Assembly (NCBI RefSeq): GCF_001691415.1
Contig: NZ_LRRR01000022.1
Coordinates: 1-64,000, forward strand
Length of the DNA: 64,000 bases
Origin: Pararhodobacter sp. CCB-MM2
GTDB taxonomy: Bacteria; Pseudomonadota; Alphaproteobacteria; Rhodobacterales; Rhodobacteraceae
Direction: 5' to 3'
Shown here in pieces: positions 1 to 9,104 of the stretch. The first letter of the stretch is position 1; the number at the start of each line of letters is the position of its first letter. The notes under the pieces were generated by a model, which was not told the origin of the DNA, made no database searches, and was given only the letters and a program-made list of their open reading frames with translations. The translations under genes were made by a program, and so were the position numbers.

Positions 1-19
1 AGATGTTTATAAGAGACAC
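1..19. other. Probable residual Tn5 mosaic-end (tagmentation adapter) sequence
   Basis: The first 19 bases match the Tn5 mosaic end AGATGTGTATAAGAGACAG at 17 of 19 positions, with mismatches at bases 7 and 19. This 19-mer is the transposase recognition end present in Nextera-type libraries. A match at the exact start of the window suggests untrimmed adapter at a contig end rather than genomic DNA. It also creates an artificial ATG at position 3 that extends the first gene's reading frame. Confidence 0.7.
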
Positions 20-68
20 CCCGCAAGTGCCGACCCTGACCCTCCCCTTCCTCCCCGGAGACTGCACC

Positions 69-1673
69 GTGACCCAGATGAACCGCCGTTCCTTCCTTGC
101 GACCCTCGCTGCCTCGGGCCTGATCCCGGCCGGGCTGATGGGCTCGCGCCCCGCGCTGGCCCAGACCGCTGGCGGCGTGCTGCGCACCCCGGCCTGGCCT
201 GCGCCGACCTACCTGAACTCGGCCATCTCGACCGGTGGCCCGGAAAGCTTCCTGTCGCCGAAATTCTACGACGGCCTGCTGGGCTATGAATTCGGCATGG
301 CCCCCAAAGCCTCGCTCGCGACCGAATGGTCGATGTCGGACGACGGCCTGACCATCGAGTTCAAGCTGCGCGACGGCGTGAAATGGCACGACGGCGAAGC
401 CTTCACCTCGCATGACGTGGCCTTCACCTTCATGGAGGTGCTGAAGGTCCACCACGGCCGCGGCCGCAACACCTTCGCCGCGCTGGAATCGGTCGAAACG
501 CCGGACGATCTGACTGCGATCTTCCACCTCTCGCGCCCGACGCCCGCGCTGATGCGCGCCCTCGACAGCCGCGAGAGCCCGATCCTGCCCGCGCACCTCT
601 ATGAGGGCACGGATATCATGGAGAACCCGGTCAACACCGCCCCCGTCGGCACCGGCCCGTTCAAGCTGGCCGCCTACGAGATCGGCTCGAACGTCGTCAT
701 GGTGAAGAACGAGGATTATTGGGACGCGGGTCTGCCGCTGCTCGACCGGATCGTCGTGCAGTACATTGCCGATCCCTCGACCCGCGTGGCGATGCTGGAA
801 TCGGGGCAGGCGGATGCGATCTTCCTCAACCAGATCCCGGCACAAGACATCCTGCGTCTGGCCGAACTGCCGGAATTCGAGATGACCACCGACGGGTTCG
901 AGGCCATGCCCTCGGCCCAGCAGATGGATTTCAACCTCGACAACGAGTATCTGGCCAACCCGCTGGTGCGCAAAGCCATCGCCCACGCCATCGACGTCAA
1001 CTGGATCACCCAGAACGTCTGGTACGGCATGGGCCAGCCCGGCAAGTCGCCGCTGCACTTCGACCAGCGCGCCTATTTCACCACCGAGGGCGTGCCGGAA
1101 TATGCCTTCGACCCGGCCCGTGCCAACGAACTGCTGGACGAGGCGGGCTATCCCCGTGGCGCCGGCGGCATGCGCTTCGACCTGATGCTGGACCCCTCGC
1201 CCTGGGGCACGGAATCGATCACCGCGGCCAGCTATATCCGCGAGGTGCTGCGTCAGGTGGGCATCAACGTGACCGTGCGCACGCAGGACTTCGCGGTCTT
1301 CGTGCAGACCGTCTACACCGACCGCGCGCATGACCTGTCGCTCTACACCGCCTCGATGGGTGTGGACCCGACGATCGGTGTGCATCGCTTCTACGACAGC
1401 CGGAACTTCAACCCGGGTGCCGGCTTCTCGAACGGCTCGCACTACGCCAACCCCGAGGTCGATGCCCTGCTCGATGCCGCGGCCGTGGAAACCGACGAGG
1501 CCGCCCGCGCCGAGCAATATGCGCAGTTCCAGCGCCTCGTGTACGAGGATCTGCCGACGCTGAAGGTCACCGATATCTCGATGGCCACCATCGCCAATGT
1601 TAAGGTGAAGGATCACACCATCGACGCCCTCGGCGCGCTGGGTAGCCTGAAGCAGGTCTGGATCGACGAATGA
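69..1673 (+). CDS. ABC transporter substrate-binding protein, dipeptide/oligopeptide type (SBP_bac_5)
   Basis: This is a periplasmic solute-binding protein that delivers a peptide-like ligand to the permeases encoded next to it. It is about 534 aa, normal for the DppA/OppA family. The N-terminus contains RRSFL (Tat-like twin arginine), a hydrophobic stretch and an ALAQT cleavage-like site near residue 35, so export may be through Tat. The body shows the family pattern TEWSMSDDGLTIEFKLRDGV followed by KWHDG and VGTGPFKL. I chose the GTG at 69 because CGGAG (56-60) lies 8 nt upstream. ATG at 78 is the alternative, and the ATG at 3 lies in probable adapter sequence. The gene overlaps the next permease by 4 nt (ATGA). 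The ligand is unknown. Confidence 0.9.
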   Translation: MTQMNRRSFLATLAASGLIPAGLMGSRPALAQTAGGVLRTPAWPAPTYLNSAISTGGPESFLSPKFYDGLLGYEFGMAPKASLATEWSMSDDGLTIEFKLRDGVKWHDGEAFTSHDVAFTFMEVLKVHHGRGRNTFAALESVETPDDLTAIFHLSRPTPALMRALDSRESPILPAHLYEGTDIMENPVNTAPVGTGPFKLAAYEIGSNVVMVKNEDYWDAGLPLLDRIVVQYIADPSTRVAMLESGQADAIFLNQIPAQDILRLAELPEFEMTTDGFEAMPSAQQMDFNLDNEYLANPLVRKAIAHAIDVNWITQNVWYGMGQPGKSPLHFDQRAYFTTEGVPEYAFDPARANELLDEAGYPRGAGGMRFDLMLDPSPWGTESITAASYIREVLRQVGINVTVRTQDFAVFVQTVYTDRAHDLSLYTASMGVDPTIGVHRFYDSRNFNPGAGFSNGSHYANPEVDALLDAAAVETDEAARAEQYAQFQRLVYEDLPTLKVTDISMATIANVKVKDHTIDALGALGSLKQVWIDE

Positions 1674-2704
1674 CGCAAACCCTTCCCAACTCCGGGAACG
1701 GCAAGACCACGACAGGGCCGCGCAAGGCCCTGTCACCCGCCCTGCGCTATGTCCTGCGCCGCCTTTTCCAGGCCGCGCTGGTCATGGTTCTGGTGATGGT
1801 CGGCAGTTTCCTTCTGGTCAAGCTTGCGCCCGGTGACATGGTCGATGCCATGGCCGGCACGCGCGATCTGACCGCCGACCAGATGGCCGCCCTGCGTGAA
1901 CGCTACGGGCTGGACCAACCGGTCATCGTGCAGCTGCTGCGCTACATGGCGCTGCTGGTGACCTTCGATTTCGGCTATTCGCCGATCAACGCCGCGCCGG
2001 CGATGGACGTGATCCTGAACCGCCTGCCGGTGACCGCGATCCTTGTGGTTTGCTCGGTCTCGTTGTCGATGGTGATTGGTACGGTGTTCGGTGTCATCGC
2101 CTCGCGCAATGCCGGAAAACCCGTCGACCTGCTGCTGTCGATGTTCATGCTGCTGCTCTATGCGACGCCCAGCTTCATCATCGCCGTGCTCATGATGCTG
2201 GTGTTCTCGGTGAAGCTGAACCTCGTGCCCATCGCCGGGTTCGAGAGTATCGGCATGGGTTATACCGGCCTCACGCGGTTCTTTGATATCGCGCATCACC
2301 TGATCCTGCCGGTGACGGCGCTGTGCACCTTCTACATCGCGATCTATGGCCGGATCGGCCGGGCCTCTATGCTGGAAGTGCTGAAGCTGGATTTCGTCCG
2401 CACCGCCCGGGGCAAGGGTCTGGGTGAGGGCCGCATCTTCTACGTCCATGCCCTGCGCAACGCGCTTTTGCCGCTGGTGACGATGGCCGGCCTGCAGGTC
2501 AGCTCGCTGTTCGGCGGCGCCGTGCTGATCGAGACGATCTTCGGCTTGCCCGGCATGGGACGCACCGCCTTCGATGCCGTCTTCCAACGCGACACCAACC
2601 TGCTTCTGGGCGTGGTCTTCGTCTCGTCGCTGGTGGTGGTGATCGTGAACTTCCTGATCGACCTGCTGTACATGGTCCTTGATCCGCGGGTGAACCTGAA
2701 ATGA
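1670..2704 (+). CDS. ABC transporter permease, DppB/OppB type
   Basis: This inner-membrane permease is half of the channel of the peptide-type importer. It is 344 aa with about six hydrophobic segments, and the first follows a basic, hydrophilic N-terminal extension of about 25 residues. Family hallmarks are the periplasmic loop with LRERYGLDQP (about residues 75-85) and the EAA-like cytoplasmic loop with RTARGKGL (about residues 244-251), which contacts the ATPases. It starts within the stop codon of the substrate-binding gene and ends overlapping the next permease by 4 nt, so translation is coupled. Nothing looks degraded. Confidence 0.93.
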   Translation: MTQTLPNSGNGKTTTGPRKALSPALRYVLRRLFQAALVMVLVMVGSFLLVKLAPGDMVDAMAGTRDLTADQMAALRERYGLDQPVIVQLLRYMALLVTFDFGYSPINAAPAMDVILNRLPVTAILVVCSVSLSMVIGTVFGVIASRNAGKPVDLLLSMFMLLLYATPSFIIAVLMMLVFSVKLNLVPIAGFESIGMGYTGLTRFFDIAHHLILPVTALCTFYIAIYGRIGRASMLEVLKLDFVRTARGKGLGEGRIFYVHALRNALLPLVTMAGLQVSSLFGGAVLIETIFGLPGMGRTAFDAVFQRDTNLLLGVVFVSSLVVVIVNFLIDLLYMVLDPRVNLK

Positions 2705-3540
2705 CCCTCACCCTGTTTCGCCGACTTCTCCGTCACCCCTCGGGCCTTGTCGGGCTGTTGCTGCTGGCGCTGGTTCTGGCCATGTCGCTGACCGCCGGCT
2801 GGCTGTTCCCCGATGGCCCCTGGACCATGGCCGGACCGCCCCGCGCCTGGCCTGGCGCCGATCCGCGCTTCCCGCTGGGGACCGACAGCTTCGGCCGTGA
2901 TCTGGTCGCCTCGATCTTCTACGGCTCGCGCATCTCGTTGATGGTCGGGGTTTCGGCCGCGGGCGTGGCGCTGGTGGTCGGCATCATCGTCGGCGCCGTC
3001 GCGGGCTATTTCGGCGGCTGGGTCGATGACACGCTGATGCGGATCACCGACGCCTTCCAGACGATCCCGAACTTCCTTCTGTCCATCGCCATCGTCGGCA
3101 TCATCGGCGCCTCGATCGGGACCATCACCTTCGCCATCGCCATCGTCGCCTGGCCGATGATCGCGCGTCTGGTGCGGGCGGATGTGCTGCGGCTGCGGAC
3201 CTATGACTTCGTGCAGTCGTGCAAGATCATCGGCATGTCGGACCTGCGCATCATCTTCCAGCAGATCCTGCCGAACTGCATGGCGCCGATCATCGTCACC
3301 GCCTCGGTTCTGGTCGCCAATGCCATCGTCGTCGAGGCCAGCCTCGCCTTCCTCGGGCTCGGCGATCCCAACGTGATGAGCTGGGGCACCGTGCTGAACA
3401 TCGGCCGGCAGGAGCTGCGCAGCGGCTGGTACATCACCGCCGTGCCCGCTGTCGCGCTGGTGGTGACGGTGATGTCGCTCAACCTGATCGGGGATGCGCT
3501 GAACGACGTGCTGAACCCCCGCCTGAAGGAGCGCACATGA
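2701..3540 (+). CDS. ABC transporter permease, DppC/OppC type
   Basis: This is the second channel subunit, 279 aa, in the inner membrane. It carries the DppC-type N-terminal motif HPLGTDSFGRD-like (here FPLGTDSFGRDL, about residues 58-69). The EAA-like loop is around KIIGMSDLRI, and the C-terminus shows DALNDVLNPRLK, typical of this family. It has 5-6 predicted membrane segments. It overlaps DppB upstream and the first ATPase downstream by 4 nt each, so the five genes form a single translationally coupled operon. Confidence 0.93.
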   Translation: MTLTLFRRLLRHPSGLVGLLLLALVLAMSLTAGWLFPDGPWTMAGPPRAWPGADPRFPLGTDSFGRDLVASIFYGSRISLMVGVSAAGVALVVGIIVGAVAGYFGGWVDDTLMRITDAFQTIPNFLLSIAIVGIIGASIGTITFAIAIVAWPMIARLVRADVLRLRTYDFVQSCKIIGMSDLRIIFQQILPNCMAPIIVTASVLVANAIVVEASLAFLGLGDPNVMSWGTVLNIGRQELRSGWYITAVPAVALVVTVMSLNLIGDALNDVLNPRLKERT

Positions 3541-4514
3541 CCGCGCTGTTGGAAATCGAGAACCTGCGCATCGGGCAGGGCAACAACGCCCCCATCGTCG
3601 AGCAGCTGAGCCTGTCGGTGAGCCGCGGCGAGACCGTGGGTCTGGTGGGTGAATCCGGTTGCGGCAAGTCGCTGACCGCGCTTTCGGTGATGGGCCTTCT
3701 GGCCGGGAACCTTGGCGTGCGCGACGGCAAGATCCGGCTGGAGGGCGACGAGATCCAGTCGCTCCCCCAGCGCAAGCTGCGTCATCTGCGCGGCGAGAAG
3801 ATGGGGATGATCTTCCAAGAGCCGCTGACCGCGCTGAACCCGGTGATGTCGGTGGGCGTGCAGATCACCGAGGTCTTGCGCAACCATCGCGGCATGGGCC
3901 GGGCCGAGGCTCGCACCCGCGCCGTGGAACTGCTGCGGCTGGTGAAGATCCCCGACCCCGAGGCGCGGCTCGATGAGTATCCGCACCAGATGTCGGGCGG
4001 GATGCGCCAGCGCGTGGTGATCGCCATCGCCTTGGCCTGTTCCCCCTCGCTGCTGATCGCCGATGAGCCGACGACGGCATTGGATGTGACGGTTCAGGCG
4101 CAGATCCTGCGCTTGCTCAAGCAGTTGCAGCGTGATGAGAACCTCGGCCTTCTGCTGATCACCCATGATCTGGGTGTCGTGCGGCAGGTCGCGGACCGGA
4201 TCGTGGTGATGTACGCGGGCTCGGTCGTGGAAGAGGGGTTGGTGGACGAGGTCCTCGACAACCCCCGCCACCCCTATACCGCCGGTCTGATCGCCGCGCG
4301 CCCCAGCGGCAGCTTCGCCGAGGGTGCCGCCCGTCTGGCTGAGATCACTGGCTCGGTGCCGGCGCCCGCCGACCGGCCTGCCGGCTGCGTGTTCCGCGAT
4401 CGCTGCAAACAGGCGCGGCCCGAGTGCGAGGCCCGTCGTCCGGCGCTGGAGCGTGCGCCCACCGGCCACGCCGTGCGCTGCCACTTCCCGCTTGCCGAAG
4501 GGAGCCCCGCATGA
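3537..4514 (+). CDS. ABC transporter ATP-binding protein, DppD/OppD type
   Basis: This 325-aa cytoplasmic ATPase energises peptide-type import. The Walker A motif GESGCGKS is at residues 38-45, the Q-loop is at FQEP, the signature MSGGMRQR is at 152-159, and Walker B LLIADEP is at 172-178 followed by the D-loop. The C-terminal region carries the oligopeptide/dipeptide transporter extension with a cysteine cluster (CVFRDRC then C), which binds an iron-sulfur cluster in some relatives. The ATG at 3537 overlaps the DppC stop. The longer open frame upstream is only an open reading frame through dppC. Confidence 0.93.
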   Translation: MTALLEIENLRIGQGNNAPIVEQLSLSVSRGETVGLVGESGCGKSLTALSVMGLLAGNLGVRDGKIRLEGDEIQSLPQRKLRHLRGEKMGMIFQEPLTALNPVMSVGVQITEVLRNHRGMGRAEARTRAVELLRLVKIPDPEARLDEYPHQMSGGMRQRVVIAIALACSPSLLIADEPTTALDVTVQAQILRLLKQLQRDENLGLLLITHDLGVVRQVADRIVVMYAGSVVEEGLVDEVLDNPRHPYTAGLIAARPSGSFAEGAARLAEITGSVPAPADRPAGCVFRDRCKQARPECEARRPALERAPTGHAVRCHFPLAEGSPA

Positions 4515-5476
4515 GCGCCGTTCTGACCACCGACGCGCTGGAATTGCACCATGACACGCCGCGCGGCGCGCTGCGGGCCGTGGATGGCATCTCGTTGACC
4601 ATCGACAAGGGCGAGACCTTGGGGCTGGTCGGCGAATCCGGCTGCGGCAAGTCCACATTGGCGCGCTGCATCGTCGGCATCCAGCAACCGACCGGCGGAC
4701 AGCTGGAGATCGAGGGCGTCCGCCCCGGCAAGGGCCGCGCCATGCGGCTGGAACGCGCGCGCAATGTGCAGATGATCTTCCAAGACCCCTCGGGCGCGCT
4801 GAACCCCCGGCTGACGGTCGAGCGGATCATCACCGAGCCCCTGCAGGTCGCGGGCATCGGCAGCCGCGCCAGCCGCAAGGAAGCGGTGCTGGAGATCGCC
4901 AAGAAGGTGGGCCTGTCCGCCTATCATCTGGAGCGCATGCCGCATGAGCTGTCCGGCGGGCAGCGTCAGCGGGTCTCGATCGCGCGCGCCTTGGTGCTCA
5001 ATCCGAACCTGCTGGTCTGCGACGAGGCTGTCTCGGCGCTGGATGTGTCGGTGCAGGCGCAGGTGCTGAACCTGCTTTTGGACCTGCAGAAGGAGCTGGG
5101 CCTCAGCTATCTGTTCATCTCGCATGATCTGGCCGTGGTGCGCTATATCTCGGACCGGATCGCGGTGATGTATCTGGGCCGGATCGTCGAACTCGGCCGG
5201 GCCGAGGATGTCTGGGCCGGGCGTCTGCATCCCTATACGCAGGCGCTGGTCAACGCGATCCCGGACGAGGCCGCCCGGACGGAGGACGCGCCGATCCTTG
5301 AGGGCGATGTGCCCAGCCCGGTGAACCCGCCCTCGGGCTGTCCGTTCCGCACGCGCTGCCCGCATGCCCGTGCCGCCTGCGCCGAAACCCGGCCCGAGCT
5401 GCGCTTGGTCGGCACGCATGAGGTGGCCTGCCATTTCGCCGAGGAGATCGGCGCGCAGGTCGCGGCGGGGCACTGA
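4511..5476 (+). CDS. ABC transporter ATP-binding protein, DppF/OppF type
   Basis: This is the second ATPase of the importer, 321 aa, and pairs with the preceding DppD-type subunit. Walker A GESGCGKST is at residues 41-49, the signature is LSGGQRQR, and Walker B is LLVCDEAVSALD. DEA in place of DEP is common in this subfamily. The C-terminus has the oligopeptide-transporter domain with CPFRTRC. It overlaps the preceding gene by 4 nt and is the last structural gene of the operon. A LysR regulator follows after 31 nt on the same strand. Confidence 0.92.
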   Translation: MSAVLTTDALELHHDTPRGALRAVDGISLTIDKGETLGLVGESGCGKSTLARCIVGIQQPTGGQLEIEGVRPGKGRAMRLERARNVQMIFQDPSGALNPRLTVERIITEPLQVAGIGSRASRKEAVLEIAKKVGLSAYHLERMPHELSGGQRQRVSIARALVLNPNLLVCDEAVSALDVSVQAQVLNLLLDLQKELGLSYLFISHDLAVVRYISDRIAVMYLGRIVELGRAEDVWAGRLHPYTQALVNAIPDEAARTEDAPILEGDVPSPVNPPSGCPFRTRCPHARAACAETRPELRLVGTHEVACHFAEEIGAQVAAGH

Positions 5477-5507
5477 CTTTCGCCGCGCGCCGGGATAGGA
5501 CAGGGGC

Positions 5508-6458
5508 ATGAGCGCCCCTGTTCCCCATGCCCAATTGTTCCAGCGCCTGCTGCTGAAAGGCCGGTTGCGCCATTTGCAGATGGTGGCCAGCGTCGCGCGC
5601 TCAGGCTCGATGCAGGCGGCGGCGCGGGCCTTGTCGGTCAGCCAGCCCGCCGTGACCAAGGCGGTGGCCGAGATCGAGGAAGACATCGGCCTGTCGCTGT
5701 TCGATCGCCACGCGCGCGGTATCCGCCTGACACGCGCGGGCCACGAGCTGGTGCCGCTGATCGAACGCATTCTTGAAGCCACGGACCTGTTCGCGCAGGG
5801 CGTCGCCGTGCAGCGCGATAGCGGCTCGACGATCCTGCGCGTGGCCTCGGTCGCGGCGGGGATCTCGGGCCTGTTGGCCACCCACGCCCCGGCCTTTTGC
5901 CGCGCCCATCCCGACATCGTGCTGCGCGTGGACGAAGCGGACGGGCGCCAGATTCTGAACCATGCAGCGCGGGACGAATACGACATCTTCGTCTGCCGCC
6001 CGCCCGAGATGATCCCCGAGGGCTGGATCTTCACCGAGGTCGAAGGCGACGAACATGCGCTGGTCGCGGCGGCCACGCATCCCTTGGCCGGACGCCGGGA
6101 TGTGACGCTTGAGGACCTTTACGCTTGCAACTGGCTGATGCCCCCCGCCGGCGTTCCGGCCGAGGGGCTGATGGTCGAGCTGTTCGCCGGACGGCCCCTG
6201 CCGCATATGGTGCAGCTGCCGTCACGCTCGCGCACGTTGAACCGCGCCGCAATTCAGGAGCTGGGGCTGATCTCGGCCGCGCCGATCAGCATCTACCGGG
6301 CCGAGCTGGCGAACAAGACCTTGGTGCGTATCGATTTTCCGCTGTCCAGCGCGCTGCCGCCGCTGGGCCTTTTGCACCCGGCGCAAAGCAAGGGCGCGGC
6401 GATGGACCGCTTCCTCGCGCGGGTTCTGGGCCCCGCGCGCAAGCGTCAGTCGCGATAA
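5508..6458 (+). CDS. LysR-family transcriptional regulator
   Basis: This DNA-binding regulator is 316 aa, the normal LTTR length. The winged HTH spans about residues 18-77 (LRHLQMVASVARSGSMQAAA, then LSVSQPAVTKAV). It is followed by a periplasmic-binding-like effector domain. It lies 31 nt downstream of the peptide-type ABC operon on the same strand, so it may be co-transcribed and autoregulatory. It also converges on the lyase gene, and the two coding regions overlap by 13 nt at their 3' ends. The likely target is either the ABC operon or the lyase/TRAP operon; the sequence does not decide which. Confidence 0.9.
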   Translation: MSAPVPHAQLFQRLLLKGRLRHLQMVASVARSGSMQAAARALSVSQPAVTKAVAEIEEDIGLSLFDRHARGIRLTRAGHELVPLIERILEATDLFAQGVAVQRDSGSTILRVASVAAGISGLLATHAPAFCRAHPDIVLRVDEADGRQILNHAARDEYDIFVCRPPEMIPEGWIFTEVEGDEHALVAAATHPLAGRRDVTLEDLYACNWLMPPAGVPAEGLMVELFAGRPLPHMVQLPSRSRTLNRAAIQELGLISAAPISIYRAELANKTLVRIDFPLSSALPPLGLLHPAQSKGAAMDRFLARVLGPARKRQSR

Positions 6459-7762
6459 CCCAGCCGCTCAAGGCAGGCATCGACCAGCGCCGGGGCCTCG
6501 CCCATGGCGCTGTCGGCGTCGGGCAGGGTGACACCTTCGCAGCGCGGATCGGCGGCGAGGGCTTGAGCCAGCGTCAGCCCGTCTTTCCTCATGCGGGCGA
6601 CGATCTCGCGCATCAGCTCATGCGCGCTGCGGCGACCCAGCCGGTCAGCCAGCGCGACGGTCACGGCCTCGGTGTAGATCGCGCCTTGCGTCCGGTCGAT
6701 ATTGGCGCGCATCGCCTCGGGGTGGACGACCAGCCGGTCGAGGAGACCGTCGGCGCAGGACAGAAGTTGCGCGGCATCGGTGCACATCTGCTCCAGCGCG
6801 CCGAAATGCAGCGCCGAATCCCGCTCGTGCATCGTTACCACCCAACCCAGCAGCACCGACAGGCTGGCCGAGACCTCGGGCGCGCGGGACATGATCTCGA
6901 TGCACAGCGTCGGGTTGACCTTGTGCGGCATGGTCGAGGACCCGACGGCGCGGTTGCGGATCGACAGCTCGCCGATATCGTCGCCCTGCATCAGGAAGAC
7001 CTCCTGCGCGACGCGCTGCAACCCGCGCACGAGGATCGCCACCAACGCGCCGAACTCGGCGAAGATATCCAGCGCGCCCTTGGTGTCCACCGGCTCGGGC
7101 GCGGCGAGGCCAAGGCGCTCCATCACCGCCGCTTCGACCTGACGCCCCAGCGGGCCCATCGCCGCATGGGTGCCGACCGCGCCGCTGAGGACCCCGGCCC
7201 CGGCATAGCGTTTTCGCCAGTCAGCCAGCCGCGCGCGGTCGCGCTCCAGTTCAGACAGCCAGACCGAGACCTTGTAGCCAAAGCTGATCGGCAGCGCGTG
7301 ACGGCCCAGCGTCCGGCCGATCATCGGCGTCGCGCGATGGGTCCGGGCCAGCGCCGCCATCCGGTTGCCGATGGCGCTGAGGGCCGCGTCGAACTGCGCG
7401 GCGACCTCGTGCAGCTGCTGGGTGGTCACGGTGCGGAAGACATCCGCCGTGGTGGTGCCGAAATGCAGCCACTCGCGCCCCTCGGGGTCGATCCGGTTGC
7501 CGAAGGCCTCAAGGATCGCGACCATCGGATGGCCGACCTTGGCGCGCTCGGTGGCAACGGCCTCGGGGTCGGGGTCCCAGCCGGCGCCGGCGCGGGTGAT
7601 GGCCTCGGCAGCGTCGGCGGGGATCAGGCCCAGCTCGGCCTGCACCTGCGCCAGCGCGACCTCGAACCGAATGATCCGCGCGAGCATGGCCTTCGGGGCG
7701 AAGTACGCGGCCACGACGGCACGGGTGCCGGCAGGGTCGTGAAGGGAGCGGTCGTCAAGCAT
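6446..7762 (-). CDS. Aspartase/fumarase-superfamily lyase (adenylosuccinate lyase / carboxymuconate cycloisomerase-like)
   Basis: The superfamily signature GSSTMPHKVNP is present at residues 274-284, the loop that carries the catalytic serine. Other conserved blocks are HFGTTTADV (100-108) and HRATPMIGRTLG (142-153). At 438 aa it fits the PcaB/PurB-like branch. Family members eliminate fumarate, or perform the related cycloisomerisation, from a succinyl- or muconate-type substrate. It is not next to purine or protocatechuate genes. It lies 45 nt downstream of TRAP system 1 on the same strand, so it probably acts on the imported dicarboxylate-like compound (inference). I do not assign a specific substrate. 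Confidence 0.8.
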   Translation of the reverse strand: MLDDRSLHDPAGTRAVVAAYFAPKAMLARIIRFEVALAQVQAELGLIPADAAEAITRAGAGWDPDPEAVATERAKVGHPMVAILEAFGNRIDPEGREWLHFGTTTADVFRTVTTQQLHEVAAQFDAALSAIGNRMAALARTHRATPMIGRTLGRHALPISFGYKVSVWLSELERDRARLADWRKRYAGAGVLSGAVGTHAAMGPLGRQVEAAVMERLGLAAPEPVDTKGALDIFAEFGALVAILVRGLQRVAQEVFLMQGDDIGELSIRNRAVGSSTMPHKVNPTLCIEIMSRAPEVSASLSVLLGWVVTMHERDSALHFGALEQMCTDAAQLLSCADGLLDRLVVHPEAMRANIDRTQGAIYTEAVTVALADRLGRRSAHELMREIVARMRKDGLTLAQALAADPRCEGVTLPDADSAMGEAPALVDACLERLGYRD

Positions 7763-7807
7763 GGGTCTTCCGGGGTCAGGGGCAGGCAGGGAACGTCAAG
7801 GGCGCCA

Positions 7808-9100
7808 TCACGGACGGGGCATCATCACCGAGGGCAGCCAAGTCGACAGCTGCGGCACGAAGGTGACCAGCAACAGCAGCCCCAGCATCAGGCCGAAGAA
7901 GGGCAGGGTGCCGCGCAGGACCTCGGCCACCGGACGGCCCGTGACGTTGGACATGACGAACAGGTTCAGCCCGATCGGCGGCGACAGCAGGGCCAGTTCG
8001 ATGTTGATGACCATGACCACGGCGAAATGCTCGGGCGCGATGCCGATCTGGTGCATCACCGGCGCGACCACGGGCACCACGATCAGGATGATCGCCACGC
8101 CTTCCAGGAACATGCCCATCACCAGCAGGATCACGTTCAGCACCAGCAGGAATTGCCAAGGCTTCAACCCGCTGACGATCACCCAACGCGCCAGATCCTG
8201 CGGCAGGCCTGAGCGGATGATCCACGCCGACAACAGCGAGGCGCCGATGACGATGACCACGACGACGGCGGTGCGGTCGATGGCCTCGACGAAGAACCCG
8301 CCGATCTCGCGCGGGCGGCGGCTGCCGAAGAAGATCACCACGACCAGCAGCGACACCACGGCGCCCAGCACGGCGGCCTCGGTCAAGGTGACGAACCCGC
8401 CATAGAGCCCGCCGAGGATCACGATGGGGATCAGCAGCGCGGGCAGGGCATTGAGGTTGGCACGGGCGAATTCGGCGCGAGTGGCCAGTGCCATCGGCGC
8501 CCCGCCGACCTTGCGCGCGACCAGCAGCACATAGCCCGCGAACAGCGTCGCCTGCAGCAGGCCGGGGATCACGCCGGCAAGGAACAGCCGGGGGATCGAG
8601 GCCTCGGCGATGAGTCCGATCAGGATCAGCGGCAGGCTGGGCGGGATCAGGATGCCCAGCGTGGCGGCGGCGGCGGTCAGGCCCATGGCGAAGCCGGGTT
8701 TGTAGCCCTTCTCGATCATCATCGGCACCAGAAGCGAGCCCATCGCCAGCGCCGTCGCCACCGACGAGCCGTTGATCGCGGCAAACAGCGCGGTCGCCGC
8801 GACACCGGCCAGCGCCAGCCCGCCGGGCAGCCAGCCGATCCAGGTGATCGCCGCGTCGAACAGCGCCTTGGCGACGCCGCCGCCGCGCATCAGCACGGCC
8901 GCCAGCAGGAAGAACGGCACCGACACCAGCGCGGGCGAGTTCAGGTGATCGACGACATGCTGCGCGATCCCGGCGACGGATTTGCCGTCCAGCATCAGCG
9001 CGGCCGTGGCGATGCCGGTCAGCACCAGATAGATCGGCACGCCGAGCGCCAGCAGGATCACAACGGCCAACAGGCCGCAGAGCAGAAGCACGGGGGTCAT
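7808..9100 (-). CDS. dctM: TRAP transporter large permease, DctM type (system 1)
   Basis: This is the large membrane subunit of a tripartite ATP-independent periplasmic transporter, which couples uptake to an ion gradient. It is 430 aa with about 12 hydrophobic segments and shows DctM features such as the LGILIPPSLPLILIG block and a C-terminal LSPPIGLNLFV motif. It follows the small permease by 4 nt and precedes the lyase. Codon use matches its neighbours. Assignment to the family is secure; the substrate is unknown, although the linked lyase suggests an organic acid. Confidence 0.93.
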   Translation of the reverse strand: MTPVLLLCGLLAVVILLALGVPIYLVLTGIATAALMLDGKSVAGIAQHVVDHLNSPALVSVPFFLLAAVLMRGGGVAKALFDAAITWIGWLPGGLALAGVAATALFAAINGSSVATALAMGSLLVPMMIEKGYKPGFAMGLTAAAATLGILIPPSLPLILIGLIAEASIPRLFLAGVIPGLLQATLFAGYVLLVARKVGGAPMALATRAEFARANLNALPALLIPIVILGGLYGGFVTLTEAAVLGAVVSLLVVVIFFGSRRPREIGGFFVEAIDRTAVVVVIVIGASLLSAWIIRSGLPQDLARWVIVSGLKPWQFLLVLNVILLVMGMFLEGVAIILIVVPVVAPVMHQIGIAPEHFAVVMVINIELALLSPPIGLNLFVMSNVTGRPVAEVLRGTLPFFGLMLGLLLLVTFVPQLSTWLPSVMMPRP

Positions 9101-9104
9101 GGCA

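Noticed and set aside
6125..8212. 695-codon plus-strand open frame opposite the lyase and dctM genes
   Set aside because: It lies antisense to two well-supported genes and is rich in Arg, Gly, Gln and His with no domain, the usual high-GC shadow.
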